Shown here in pieces: positions 1 to 9,589 of a DNA stretch of 64,000 nucleotides. The first letter of the stretch is position 1; every line of letters begins with the position of its first letter. The stretch covers positions 97,586,988 through 97,650,987 of the forward strand of contig OY294045.1 in the NCBI GenBank assembly GCA_958510825.1, given 5' to 3'. The notes beneath the pieces were generated by a model. The model had not been told where the DNA came from and did not search any database. It saw only the letters and a list, made by a program, of their open reading frames with translations. Source of the DNA: Brachypterus glaber (taxonomy: Eukaryota > Arthropoda > Insecta > Coleoptera > Kateretidae). Made by a program: the position numbers and the translations under genes.

Positions 1-278
1 TTGGCAAGAAACCTGGTCTATCGCTTGACGTTTTCCTTGCAAATGTCAATGTCGATTTAAAGTTGAATTTTCTACAAAATTTTGTGTTTAGGTTATTTTT
101 ACCATGTTAAAATTGTGGCTTGGTTAATTTCAGTAAAAAAGAGAAGAGATGACTATAAAATATATCAAAATATCATTTGTTCTTAGAATTTTAAACATGG
201 TGTAAACTGTAATGCCAATCCAAAACAAAAATCCCTAAATCAGTCATAAATTTAAATATAAGTTTTTTTTTAATTTTA

Positions 279-432
279 GAGCAAAATAGAAAAAATTGTA
301 TAAAGCACTCGTTTCATAACACGTTTTTAGCGCACTAGTACTTTAGAAAACTCTCCGCAAGCGACTCGTTTTCTAAACTTGTACTCGCGCTCTAAAAACG
401 TATGTTATGAAACTAGTACTTTAATATACTAT
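279..432. repeat. Short palindromic repeat, copy 1 (copy 2 at 50997-51150)
   Basis: About 150 bp that recurs nearly unchanged at 50997-51150. Its core (about 305-415) is an imperfect palindrome with ~55-bp arms reading CACTCGTTTCATAACACG on one side and the reverse complement on the other, with a small GC-rich apex near 357-366. No coding potential is seen. The shared flank (GAGCAAAATAG..) shows that the repeated unit is larger than the palindrome. The type is unknown; a small MITE is the simplest reading. Confidence 0.75.
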
Positions 433-491
433 ATTTGTTGAAAAGTTCACAACAAACCTTTTAAGTTTTGCGTCATTTGCACTGTTTTTCC

Positions 492-1829
492 TTAGTCAGA
501 ACTTATTTTTCGACTAACTTTAGATAATGTTAATTGTAAGTTACCTTCTTTTTTACTTTCTTCTTTTTTACCTTCTTCTTTTTTGCCTCCTTCGTAAGAA
601 ACTTCCCCTCCACCTCCATATTCTTTAATTTCTTCTTCTATTCCTCGACTTAGTCCAATTACGCGGAACTTAAGAGGTTCACTGTGTCCTAAAAGACCTC
701 CAGCCGACCCACCTCCATACTGAGGTAAAGCAACCACCATAGCGGCGAGAGAACAGAGAACCTAAAACAAAAGAACATAGATTTAGAAAAAACGAGTTTG
801 ATTTAATGAAAAATATACGAATTTCATGAAAAATTTTACGTTGGAATATAGTCAAGGTTTATTTTGAGTTTTGTCTTACCAAATTTTTTTAAAAATTCCT
901 GATAAGGCAAGGTGCCAAGATAGCACATAAGATTAGATAAAAAACCACTCTCCCTTTGCAAAGCTTTGGTACTGTGGTAATATTCTTGGTGTTTTTAACA
1001 TTCTCCAATTTTATATCATATAGATAAAAATTAGGCTTTTTGAATTATTATTTCTTGAGCTAAGACGTTATTCATCTTTAGAATTTCCTTTAATAAAGTT
1101 AATAACCTCGTTATTTATATAATGATATTCAATAAAAGAGTTTTTTCCAAATTAACTTCTCTACACGTTTTCAACAAAAACGCCCTTTCCAAATTAATTT
1201 CTTTACACCGTTTTATTGTTACAGGTGTCTTTGTTTCAATTACCTCGAAATGACACATTTTGACATTGTCATATTTTGATTGATAAAGCCAAATATTGCA
1301 TTCTTTCAAAAACTAATAATTTTCTTTGAAAACGGGATCAGATTAGATCCCGAAACGTTAGAAGTTAACTTTTATTCAGTTTTTCGTTCTTTTTTAATTA
1401 TTTTAACGATTTATCAAGAATTTTATTAAAAATTCTTTATTTAGGCAACATTTTTAAACTTTGGTAAGGTATTGACTAATAATATTTTTTAGGTAAAGAA
1501 GATGTAGCAGATAAGTATTATTTTAAACGCAATACCTTACCAGCGCCACTAGAAATAGGTGCGCCTGATAAGAACATTTTAATTTTATTTTCTGTTTTAG
1601 ATTTTTTATTGATATAAATAGTAATTGAGGCGAGATGGCTCAAATTAATATACGCCTCAAATAAATTATAGATTCTATTTAATAGAGATTATAAGGCAAT
1701 AATTTAAAAATATTTAAGGAGTTTTTGATTAGAAGACACTTTATTTATATGTATAAAGATTGCCATAATGGGGATGATTACCATCCCTATTATGATTTAT
1801 AAACATATACTTACTAGAACTTGGTACAT
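492..1829 (-). CDS. Small secreted Gly/Lys/Glu-rich protein, two exons (1829-1815 and 761-492)
   Basis: Predicted 94-residue secreted protein of unknown function. Exon 1 (1829-1815) encodes M-Y-Q-V-L and ends at a consensus GTAAGT donor. Exon 2 (761-492) follows a TTTTGTTTTAG acceptor in the same phase and runs to a TAA stop. Joined, the N-terminus is a typical signal peptide (MYQVLVLCSLAAMVVA), with likely cleavage just before LPQYGGG. The mature part is Gly-rich, then acidic, then a KKEEGKKEESKKEG stretch, and ends in ISSD. A TATA box and an insect-type initiator lie upstream of the exon 1 ATG. An ATTAAA at 425-420 could serve as poly(A) signal. It lies antisense to Glut1, presumably inside a Glut1 intron. 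A less likely alternative first exon is MKF at 827-819, with a poor GTATAT donor. No family is recognised; the structure is a prediction. Confidence 0.62.
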
Positions 1830-1858
1830 TTTGAATGTGTTTCAATTTGGTCGCTGAA

Positions 1859-1898
1859 CAACTGACGAATTCATAAGGCACCAACCCCGTTTTATATA
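1859..1898 (-). promoter_or_regulatory. TATA box and initiator of the secreted-protein gene
   Basis: On the minus strand TATATAAAA (1898-1890) is followed about 33 bp later by TCAGTT (1865-1860), which matches the arthropod initiator TCAGT. Transcription would start near 1863, giving a 5' UTR of about 34 nt before the ATG at 1829. The spacing is close to that of insect TATA/Inr core promoters. This is inferred from sequence only. Confidence 0.55.
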
Positions 1899-2370
1899 GT
1901 AAGACTTTTGTGAAAGGGTTATTATAATTCCACCATTTTCACAATTTATCAATATCAAAAAAAAATACCCGGTTTACATAAATTATCTTAATTAATAAAT
2001 AATTAATGTATATATGTTTCGGTATATTATAATGTATTGTGACATAGTTGCCCATTTGGTTCATACGGCGCTAGCAGCGCGGTTGCAAATTGCAGGTGTT
2101 TGTCTACTCAATTTACATAAAATATGAAAATTTTATAGCGGTTAAATTTCAATAAATATTTTAGTTATTATTGTTTCTGTATATATTTAATAGTGTGGTC
2201 CTTGTTTAGGAGTTTAGCATTGGTAAAAAAAGCTCTGCGTGGTGTTCCATACAGAGAAAGTGATCCCACAGCGATGCTTTGGTATGAGCTTGTTGCTTTC
2301 GAAGTAGAGTACATTCTCTTCTTCTAAATGTACTTAGATTCTTTACCGTATTTGCGGAGAGTTTTTAAGC
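1899..2370. other. AT-rich non-coding stretch
   Basis: No open frame of note, repeat pair or RNA gene is visible. It would hold any upstream regulatory DNA of the minus-strand secreted-protein gene. Confidence 0.4.
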
Positions 2371-2982
2371 GTTATACACGATGCTTTTTTGTTTTTTTTT
2401 TTGTTTTTTTCGAAACCCTGAAATTCCTTTACCATTCGATAGTACCGTCCATTTATATGATTTTCAGCGAAAATTAAAAAAATCTACCGAGCGCTTCGTT
2501 TTTTATTAAAAAAAAAATGCTAAACGAGCTGCGAAGAGTAAAACAAGCCGTGAACATATGCAATCCTACGCATTCCATTATATACTACTCACAGTAAGTG
2601 GGTATATTCTATTTTTCCAATTATTAAAAAAAAAATAAAAACTTAAGAAAAAATATTTTATTTTTGAGCAAAAGGAAAAACAAATTAAAAAAACTGTTGA
2701 TTTTTTTAAGTTTTTTTTTTTTTTAATAATTGTAAAAATGGAATATACCTACTTACTGTGAATAGTGTATAATGGAATGTGTAAGATTACATATGTTCAC
2801 GGCTTGTTTTACTCTTCGCAGCTCGTTTAGCATTTATTTTTTTTTAATAAAAAACGAAGCGCCCGGCAGATTTTTTAATTTTCGTTGTAAATCATATAAA
2901 TGGACGGTACTATCGAATGGTAAAGGAATTTCAGGGTTTCGAAAAAAACAAAAAATACCTCCAAAAAAGCACCGTGTATACT
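2371..2982. mobile_element. Foldback element, ~290-bp inverted arms
   Basis: The left arm (TTATACACGATGC.. to GAACATATGCAATCC..) returns as its reverse complement from about 2700 to 2982, so the whole 610 bp can fold into one long hairpin with an A/T-rich loop. An inner motif (CATTCCATTATATACTA.TCACAGT) is also present near 59720 and 59920, so the families are related. No transposase is present. Ends with TA are compatible with a mariner-type MITE. Confidence 0.75.
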
Positions 2983-2983
2983 A

Positions 2984-3704
2984 TTATAAAGTGCGTTCTA
3001 AAAGTCACCCCCCCCCCTTAACTTTTGAACGACTTGAGATATCGACTAAAAATTTAGAACTCTTAAAACAGACAACTTAAACTATCTTTTATCTTTATTT
3101 GATATTTTCAGCTCTTAAAATGTGGGCAGGGGGCATGGGGGGACATTTTTTTAAATGGAAAGTGGGGTCATGATACATCATTTTAAAGCTTATAAAATTC
3201 TCTATCTAAACTAACATTTTTAATTTTTTTAAAAATGTTTTTTAAAGTTTTGATTTTTCAATTTTTTGTGCTAAAACATTCGATTTTTAAAGTTTTTTTT
3301 TATAAATTTTTATTTATGTCAACTAAAATTAGTTTAAAAGTATAATTAACATTTTTTTATGATGAAATTAGGTATTTTTAAAAAATTATTTGTTTTTTTT
3401 TAGAGGAATTTTGACATTAATACCCATTTTCAACCCCATTTTAAACCCATTTTTTTTTTAAATTTAAAAATATGGAGTTAAATGGAAAATTTTATAAGCT
3501 TTAAAATTATGTATTACACGACCCCCCTTTCCATTTAAAAAAATGTGCCCCCATGCCCCCCTGCCCACATTTTAAGAGCTAAAAGTATTAAATATATGCT
3601 AAAAGATAGTTTAAGTTGTCTTATTTAAAAGTTCCAAATTTGAAGTCGATATCTCAACTGGTTCAAAAGTTAAGAGGGGGGTGACTTTTGGACCGCTCTG
3701 TATA
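2984..3704. mobile_element. Foldback MITE, CCAAAAGTCACC family, copy 1
   Basis: Inverted arms of ~300 bp. The ends read (C)TAAAAGTCACCCCCC and GGGGTGACTTTTGGACCGCTCTGTA; just inside is TTAACTTTTGAAC..GTTGAGATATCGAC. Copies lie at 18309-19018 and 50231-50834. It directly abuts the previous foldback. An open frame spanning 2772-3080 crosses the junction of the two elements and is not a gene. Confidence 0.8.
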
Positions 3705-3754
3705 TGCTACAGTAAAAGCCCGAAGTTTGGTTAATCCTAGAATTGATGTGTTAA

Positions 3755-3889
3755 GGGCCACTTGCACCAATGATGGTTTAACTTTAAACTTGGATTAAAT
3801 TGACGGCCGACCAATCAGAACGCAGCATTTTTAAGTTAAACTCGGTTTAGCTGAGATAATCCCAGACCAAAATTTGGTGCAAGTGGCCC
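3755..3889. mobile_element. PIF/Harbinger-like MITE, 135 bp
   Basis: Terminal inverted repeat GGGCCACTTGCACCAA at the left and its exact complement at the right, flanked by a direct TAA on both sides (3752-3754 and 3890-3892). A 3-bp TWA target duplication with GGGCC..TGCACCA ends fits PIF/Harbinger MITEs. No coding capacity. Confidence 0.78.
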
Positions 3890-3892
3890 TAA

Positions 3893-4414
3893 ACCTAAAA
3901 ATGTATTATCTATATAATTTCGGACTTCTACAACGACAAAACGGTCAATCTTAGGATTTTCCATTTCATATTGGTAAAAGCTAGTTTTGGTTTATAAAAA
4001 AGTTCTTGTGGACGGTTATATCTATTAACTAAGTACTGAAAAAGAAACCAAAAGCTACAAAAAGTAGATTTTCTATTTAACACACTGTTATATTCTACAT
4101 ATTATTCAAGTATAGTTGATAAAAAAGTACGCCACAGTCTTGTAAAGCATTTGAATTTAAAAAATGCCAAACGTGATGAAGGAAAGTCCAAACAATAATT
4201 GTTAATTGTTAGTTAAGTTTAAGTTAGTAAAGTAAAAAAAAATAATCTATGCCCAACTTCATCTGATCCCTTTTGGCCAGTTTTAGACCCCGAATACGAC
4301 ATAGTGCTATGTTCCTTACCAATAAAATATTTTTATTTTTTTTTTAAGATTTTACCATATTTCTGAAGCCCAATTTAGGTCTTATTTGTTCTAATGTATT
4401 TTTCTTTGTTGCAG
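3893..4414 (+). other. 3' part of a Glut1 intron with acceptor
   Basis: Non-coding, ending in a pyrimidine-rich tract and TTGCAG at 4409-4414, the 3' splice site of the next exon. No repeat pair was found in it. Confidence 0.6.
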
Positions 4415-4554
4415 AATGCCCTAGATAACTACACTTTCCTGCCTTTCAGCGTGTTCCTAGCCATTTTCTGGATTTTCACGTACAAGAAAGTCCCAGAAAC
4501 GAAGAATAAAACCTTTGAAGAAATTGTTGCCTTATTTAAACATGGAAACGCAAG
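4415..4554 (+). CDS. Glut1: Glut1 exon: end of TM12 and start of cytoplasmic tail
   Basis: Exon of a facilitative glucose transporter (SLC2/GLUT, major facilitator superfamily), a plasma-membrane hexose uniporter. It encodes N-A-L-D-N-Y-T-F-L-P-F-S-V, then a hydrophobic segment ending in FWIFTYKKV (TM12), then the hallmark PETKNKTFEEI, then a short basic stretch ending HGNA plus two bases. The exon starts in phase 0 after TTGCAG and ends in phase 2 before GTAAGA. From memory of insect Glut1 the match is close, including the following SMLNC segment at 33964. Earlier transmembrane exons must lie left of the window. A hAT-like MITE sits 19 bp beyond the donor. Confidence 0.93.
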
Positions 4555-4573
4555 GTAAGAAATTACTATCTAT

Positions 4574-4984
4574 CAAGGGCGTAGATCTTTTTCTTCTATG
4601 GGGTGGTAATACCCAGGGCCAGCCTTTCAAGCCTCAAATTTAGCGCTCTAGCAAAAGAAAAAACACCCTAAAATAAAGCTTTGTGCGCCTACAAAAAAAA
4701 ATTGCCCCCCAAAAAATGCCATCAAGAAAAAAAGCTTTGTCGTCCCTGACGGTTCCTACCAAACGTGGCGCCCCTACAAAAAAAATGACGGCGCCCAAAA
4801 AAATACCCTAAGACAAAAGCTGTGTCCCTGACGGTTTTTACCAAACTTGGCGCCCAAAAAAATACCAACAAGAAAAAAAACTCCCTGGCGGTTTCTACAA
4901 AAAGTGGCGCCCTGCAAACAAAATTGGCGCCCACGCCTATGGGGGGGTAATTGCCCCCCATTACCCCCCTCATCTACGCCTTTG
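4574..4984. mobile_element. hAT-like MITE with internal tandem repeats
   Basis: Ends CAAGGGCGTAGAT and ATCTACGCCTTTG are inverted repeats with one mismatch. The exact 8-bp direct repeat CTATCTAT flanks them (4566-4573 and 4985-4992), as expected for hAT insertions. Inside are partial tandem units containing GTCCCTGACGG and TGGCGCCC, the reverse complement of the array at 6640-7050. There is no transposase. It starts only 19 bp after the Glut1 5' splice site. Confidence 0.85.
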
Positions 4985-4992
4985 CTATCTAT

Positions 4993-5202
4993 TTATTTAG
5001 GGAGGCGTCATACTTCATAAAATCGAATTTTACGACAATAAAATATATTAAGAAACTCGTTTAGGGATATATAACAATACACGTAGCTTTTCTTTTTTTA
5101 AGGAGTAATCTGTATGAGAAGATTTGCCAAATATTTGGCAAGTTCGTTTTTAAAAATCATTTGTCATTGCAAAGATTGGCGAACTTTACACTATGATAGT
5201 TT
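4993..5202. other. Short intronic spacer
   Basis: Non-coding AT-rich spacer between the hAT-like MITE and the next foldback; nothing recognised. Confidence 0.4.
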
Positions 5203-6092
5203 TAGTCCAGTCAAATAACAAAAAATTCCTATGTTAAATTGCAATAAATGTACACGGGTTGATATTTTAAAGGGTAGTAGTGAATAGTAACAGAACACTC
5301 CTGTTAGTTTTTCACCGGGTGATTTGCGTAAGGGGTGTCCGCTATCTTGAAGTTCGGTTATCTCGCTAAATATGCATCTTAGGATAAAAATGCATATATG
5401 TAATTTTGTTAAGAAAAAAATTTCCAATAATTTTTATTTAGATCATTTTTTAAACATATTAATAACAATGGAATTTTAAATATTCAAAAATGGCCATGTT
5501 GGGGGTGAAATTGTTTTTTTCGATTTTTCAGCCAAATTATTCATCGGAGGATAAAAGTGGTTAGAACCAAACTTGTAGCTCTTGAAATTCTCTATAAGTT
5601 TCATATATTATGTATTTTCATAAGTATTTTGTTACGGTTACAGTGGACGCTGAAAGTAGAGTTGCGCCCTATGTAACCGTACCAAAGTACCTATCAAAAT
5701 TTATAATATATGAAACTAATAGAAAATTTCAAGAGCTACAAGTTTGCTCATAACCACTTTTATCGATGAACAGTTTGGATGAAAAATGGGAAAAACCAAT
5801 TTCACCTCCAACATGGCTATTTTTGAATTAACTAGATTGTTATTAATATATAAAAAAAATGATCCATTCAAAAATTGTTGGAAATTTCCTCCTTAACAAA
5901 ATTGGTTATATGCATTTTTATCTTAAAATGCATATTAAGCAACTCACTCCTAAAATTCAAGATAGCGGACACCCCTTACTCAAATCACCCGGTGATAAAC
6001 TAACAGGAGTGTTCTGTTACCATCCACTACTACCCTTTAAAATATCAGCCTGTGTACATTTATTGCAATTTACATTTATTATTTGACTGAAC
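5203..6092. mobile_element. Foldback element, AGTCCAGTC family, copy a
   Basis: Begins TAGTCCAGTCAAATAA and ends with the complement TTATTTGACTGAACT. Arms of ~400 bp carry TGCAATAAATGTACAC, TCACCGGGTGAT and GATAGCGGACACC in inverted order. Related copies are at 15500-16425 (split), 26481-26680 (truncated), 40708-41626 and 41855-42677. No protein is encoded; open frames of ~75 codons in the arms are mirror images of each other. Confidence 0.85.
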
Positions 6093-6140
6093 TTTTTATT
6101 CGAGGGGCTGACCGCGAGGAAATCTTTTGTACAAGCCAAA

Positions 6141-6492
6141 GGAACTCAGGAGGAACTCCGAGGAACTCCGAGGAACTCCGAGGAACTCCTAGGAACTCCG
6201 AGGAACTCCTAGGAACTCCGAGGAACTCCTAGGAACTCTGGAGAAACTCCGAGCAACTCCTAGGAACTCTGGAGAAACTCCGAGGAACTCCTAGGAACTC
6301 TGGAGGAACTCCGAGGAACTCCTAGGAACTCCTAGGAACTCTGGAGGAACTCCGAGGAACTCCGAGGAACTCTGGAGAAACTCCGAGGAACTCCTAGGAA
6401 CTCTGGAGGAACTCCGAGGAACTTCTAGGAACTCTGGAGGAACTCCGAAGGAAGTCAGAGGAACTCTGAGGAACTCTTTGCAAAAAGGAACT
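6141..6492 (+). repeat. GGAACTCC minisatellite, ~10-11-bp unit
   Basis: About 33 head-to-tail units of the type GAGGAACTCC, TAGGAACTCC and AGGAACTCTG. Variants alternate in higher-order blocks (..CCGAGGAACTCCTAGG..). It lies inside the hAT-like element at 6101. The open frame on the minus strand (repeats of S-S-E-F-L-G-V-P) is a by-product of the repeat. Confidence 0.9.
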
Positions 6493-6639
6493 CTTTTGTA
6501 CAAATTTCAGACGCGGTCAGAAACAATTATTATTTATTACCCATGCGGATTAACGTTTTTCATTTTCAAACTAGACGGGCCGTTACAAACGTTACAAACA
6601 CCTTATCAAAACATCGTACCTTTGGGCGGCAATTTTTAT

Positions 6640-7050
6640 TAAAGGGGTGCCAAGTTTGGTAGAAACCGTAAGGGACGAAGCTTTTTTTCCTGAAGGTATT
6701 TTGGGGCGCCAATTTTTGTGTTTTGAAGGGGCGCCAAGTGTTTGGTAAAAAGCGTCAGGGACAAAGCCCTTTTTTTCCTGAAGGTAATTTTGAGGCGCTT
6801 ATTTTTGTTTTAAAGGGGCGCCAAGTTTGGCAAGTTTGGTAAAACCCGTCAGGGACAAAGCTTTTTTTCTTGAAGGTAAATCGGGGTTGCCATTTTTTAT
6901 TTGAAGGGGCGCCAAGTTGCGTAGTAACCGTCAGGGACAAAGATTTTTCATTTTTTTTATAAAGGTATTTTTTTGGGCACCAACTTCTTTTTTTGTAGGG
7001 GCGCCAAGTTTGGTTGAAACCGTCAGGGACAAAGCTTTTTTTTGAGGGTG
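6640..7050 (+). repeat. Tandem array, 82-92-bp unit, five copies
   Basis: Five degenerate units, each with GGGGCGCCAAGTTTGG, then CCGTCAGGGACAAAGC, then a T-run and GAAGGTA. Unit starts are near 6646, 6728, 6815, 6906 and 6998. The same unit occurs in reverse orientation in the hAT-like MITE at 4574-4984. Confidence 0.85.
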
Positions 7051-7127
7051 CCTTATTGGCAGTAGTGCTTGCACAGCGGTAATTTCTACGGCTTATTTTC
7101 CAAAATTTCCAAAAATTACCCCTTCCT

Positions 7128-7232
7128 GAGAGGAACTCCTAAGGAATACAGGAGGAACTCCCAAGGAACTCCGGAGGAACTCCGAGGAACTCAGAAGGAA
7201 CTCTGAGGAACTCTTTACAAAAAGGAACTCTT
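7128..7232 (+). repeat. GGAACTCC minisatellite, second array
   Basis: Shorter array of the same ~10-12-bp unit as at 6141-6492, ending in GAGGAACTCTTTACAAAAAGG, which matches the end of the first array almost exactly. This suggests that the end of the element was duplicated. Confidence 0.85.
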
Positions 7233-7406
7233 TTGTACAAATTTCGGACACGGTCAGCCCCTCGTTTTTATTATTAGCTCAGAAGGTGTCCTTGGTATTT
7301 GCTTAGCGCCCCTCAAAATTTTAATCGATTTAGTCAGATGAATCCGAAAGAGTTACATGTTTCCCTCAATATAATTGATTTCTAATTTATTTGCTTTATT
7401 TATCAG

Positions 7407-7436
7407 GCAAAGTTTCCGAGACAGTCATCTGTACGG
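7407..7436 (+). CDS. Glut1: Glut1 30-nt cassette micro-exon
   Basis: A 30-nt exon bounded by a pyrimidine-rich acceptor ending TTTATCAG and a consensus GTAAGT donor. Both ends are in phase 2. Joined after 4554 and before 33964 it keeps the frame and inserts ten residues (R-Q-S-F-R-D-S-H-L-Y-G with the split codons). Skipping it gives R-S-M-L-N-C directly, which matches the shorter insect Glut1 tail as I recall it. It would add a basic and Ser/Tyr-containing segment to the cytoplasmic tail. Usage is inferred from phase and splice signals only. Confidence 0.7.
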
Positions 7437-7519
7437 GTAAGTTAAGTGCATGTCTGTTGACCTGAAATTTAGTACTCATACAATCATGAATTTTGGTATT
7501 CTATTTGTCAGAAACGCGG

Positions 7520-9240
7520 TAAGTCGAAATAAGAACAGTCGATTTTTACATAAGCGCTTAAGCTCTTATAGTCTAAGAGCTGGTGACCATTTTTATTTCA
7601 TTATTTGCTCCCAGCTGTATTTTATATATCGACACTCCCAAGCAACAAGGATGTAACTCAAGTTAGACCCATTTTGAGTTATACTCATAGGTAAACGCCT
7701 TGAAAAAAGACACACATGGTGGTACTACTCAGATTTCTCCACAGGCCATTTTAACCAAAAGTTTACCTAAAAACACTAAAGTAAAAAATTTTAATCTTGA
7801 ATATTATCAGAAACAAACAATAACTAAACAATAAAAACTTATACAGTTAAATAGAGAATTTTATAAGCTTTCAAATGACGTATCGCATGGCTTCCTTTTC
7901 CACTTCAATCATTTACCCACCCTTGAATAACAAAAAAAATATTTTAGAAATTTAGCTGTCGTGAAAAATGACAATATATGAGTTACGGCTTTGTTGCTTG
8001 GGGGTATCGATATGTCTTAAAGTACATTCAAATTTAGATATGTGCAAATCGCCAGGTCCTGGATCGGGTTCCTTTGGATGCTTCAAGCCTCGAAAAGGTG
8101 GTGAAATGGGGTCCCCGAAAAATATATTTTTAACTCACTGAGTCAAACAAATTACATTTATTACAGTTAGATTAGTCTATTTTCACAGTTTTACATAATT
8201 ATTCACTAGGCTAAGACTTAAAAAAAGACTTTAAAAACTTTATCTGACATATGTCAACACTAAAAAATATCTTTAATTTTCATTTAGTCAAAATGTAATT
8301 TCATAAATTCTCATTTCTTTAAAAAATTATATATCACATATTTTAAAGGCCCTTTTTAAAGACTATTTTCACCCCTTGGCCCCCGAATTATTGTGTATAA
8401 CTATCAAAATAGCTTAATTTGAATGTATTAAATGAAATGTATATGACTCGGTAAGTTAAAAATAGATTTTTTGCACGACCAAGACTAAAAACTAATTTTA
8501 CTCTTTCATTTTCGGGACTAAACTTGCCGTTTTTCTCCCTAGGGAATAAAAATCACGGCAACCTTGATAATATTAAAATATTATACTTACTATGTGCTTT
8601 GCTGGTTCAAACATTAGGTTTGGTGGTTTTGTAATAAATTAGCGATTCAAACCAATTTATTTGATTTTAACAAAGAAAACCCTTAAAAATAACATTGTTA
8701 TAACAATTTAACTTAAAATTTATCATCTTCGTCCATTTTTTTGACGTTTGTGTCAACCATATTAAAAAACAATTGAAATCGCGATAGTCATGAAACTGAC
8801 CTTTCGCAATTTACAGGCATCTTGATTAAATTACGAAAATAAAAGAACCAATTTTAGACGCGTGGTTTTTAATTTTAATTTTATCTACCTACCCAAATTA
8901 TGTTTGGACCTGCAAAAAATAATGTATATACCTCAGGACTAAACTTGGCTGTTTTAATCCCTTGCATTTCTGTTTCCCTCGCTCGCTACGCTCGCTCAGG
9001 AAACACTAATGCAGCGGGACTAAAACAGCCAGTTTAGTCCCTTGGTATATAAATTACTATTTTGGTAGCTCATTGTCGTAGCTTTTGGAGCTTCTAGCAC
9101 CCAAAAGAACCGGTGTCTAGCAATTTGAAAATAGCTTAATCTGAATGTACTTTAAGACATATATAAAATATAGCCGGGAGCAAATAATGAAATAAAAATG
9201 GTCACCGACTATTATGTAAAATTCGCTTATGAGCGGTAAC
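7520..9240. mobile_element. Foldback with an interrupted left arm
   Basis: GGTGACCATTTTTATTTCATTATTTGCTCCC near 7581-7611 returns inverted near 9180-9220. TCTTAAAGTACATTC near 8013 returns inverted near 9145. The left arm is split between about 7641 and 8009 by sequence resembling the inner part of the CCAAAAGTCACC family (AGAGAATTTTATAAGCTTTCAAATGA near 7853). Non-coding. Confidence 0.6.
8922..9053. repeat. Palindrome with GC-rich apex
   Basis: TATATACC..GGACTAAAC..GGCTGTTTTAATCCC mirrors GGGACTAAAACAGCC..GTTTAGTCCC..GGTATATA. The apex CTCGCTCGCTACGCTCGCTC is unusually GC-rich for this region. It could form a ~60-bp stem. It is one of a class of similar small palindromes in the window. Confidence 0.75.
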
Positions 9241-9589
9241 AGAAATATCGACTTCTAGACTTGCTGCGATTCTGTTTAGCAGGGTAGTCTTATTAGTTGA
9301 TGTACACACGCCTACTTGCATGTCTTAATGACTTCTACATAATACATTGTCCGATTCCTCTACCGTCTTTCCGTTTTTCTTTTATAATTAGTTCTGGGTT
9401 TTGATTTTATAAGCATTTTTTTTGTTTAAAATATGTTACAATTAATTGTATTAAAGCGCCTATTTTTTTAATGAAATGCCCTAAAGCGGAAATAATTACC
9501 CATTCAAATAGAATTGAGATAAACATTTGTTTTTTAAGATATTTTTGAACTTTGATTTTTTATGCCGCACTACTACCGACTGTAGTTAT

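Larger units (their letters stand above)
6101..7264. mobile_element. hAT-like non-autonomous element carrying minisatellites
   Basis: Perfect 14-bp terminal inverted repeats CGAGGGGCTGACCG and an exact 8-bp target duplication TTTTTATT (6093-6100 and 7265-7272). Inside are a GGAACTCC minisatellite (6141-6492), a second internal copy of the terminal sequence (TTTTGTACAAATTTC..GCGGTCAG near 6494-6520), a segment resembling the left end of the 22194 repeat family (6575-6620), an 82-92-bp tandem array (6640-7050) and a second minisatellite (7128-7232). It looks like one element invaded or rearranged by others. No transposase gene. Confidence 0.82.

Noticed and set aside
819..827. MKF as the first exon of the secreted-protein gene with a 57-nt intron
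   Set aside because: The donor would be GTATAT and no core promoter fits; the MYQVL exon at 1829-1815 has GTAAGT, TATA and initiator. Kept only as an alternative.
1115..1309. 64-codon minus-strand frame with a repeated CKEINLE / CREVNLE motif
   Set aside because: It lies inside the intron of the antisense gene, has a small internal duplication only, and no recognised family or splice sites.
6141..6492. Regular short repeats resembling a CRISPR array
   Set aside because: The units are 10-11 bp, contiguous and without unique spacers, inside a hAT-like element in eukaryotic DNA; this is a minisatellite.
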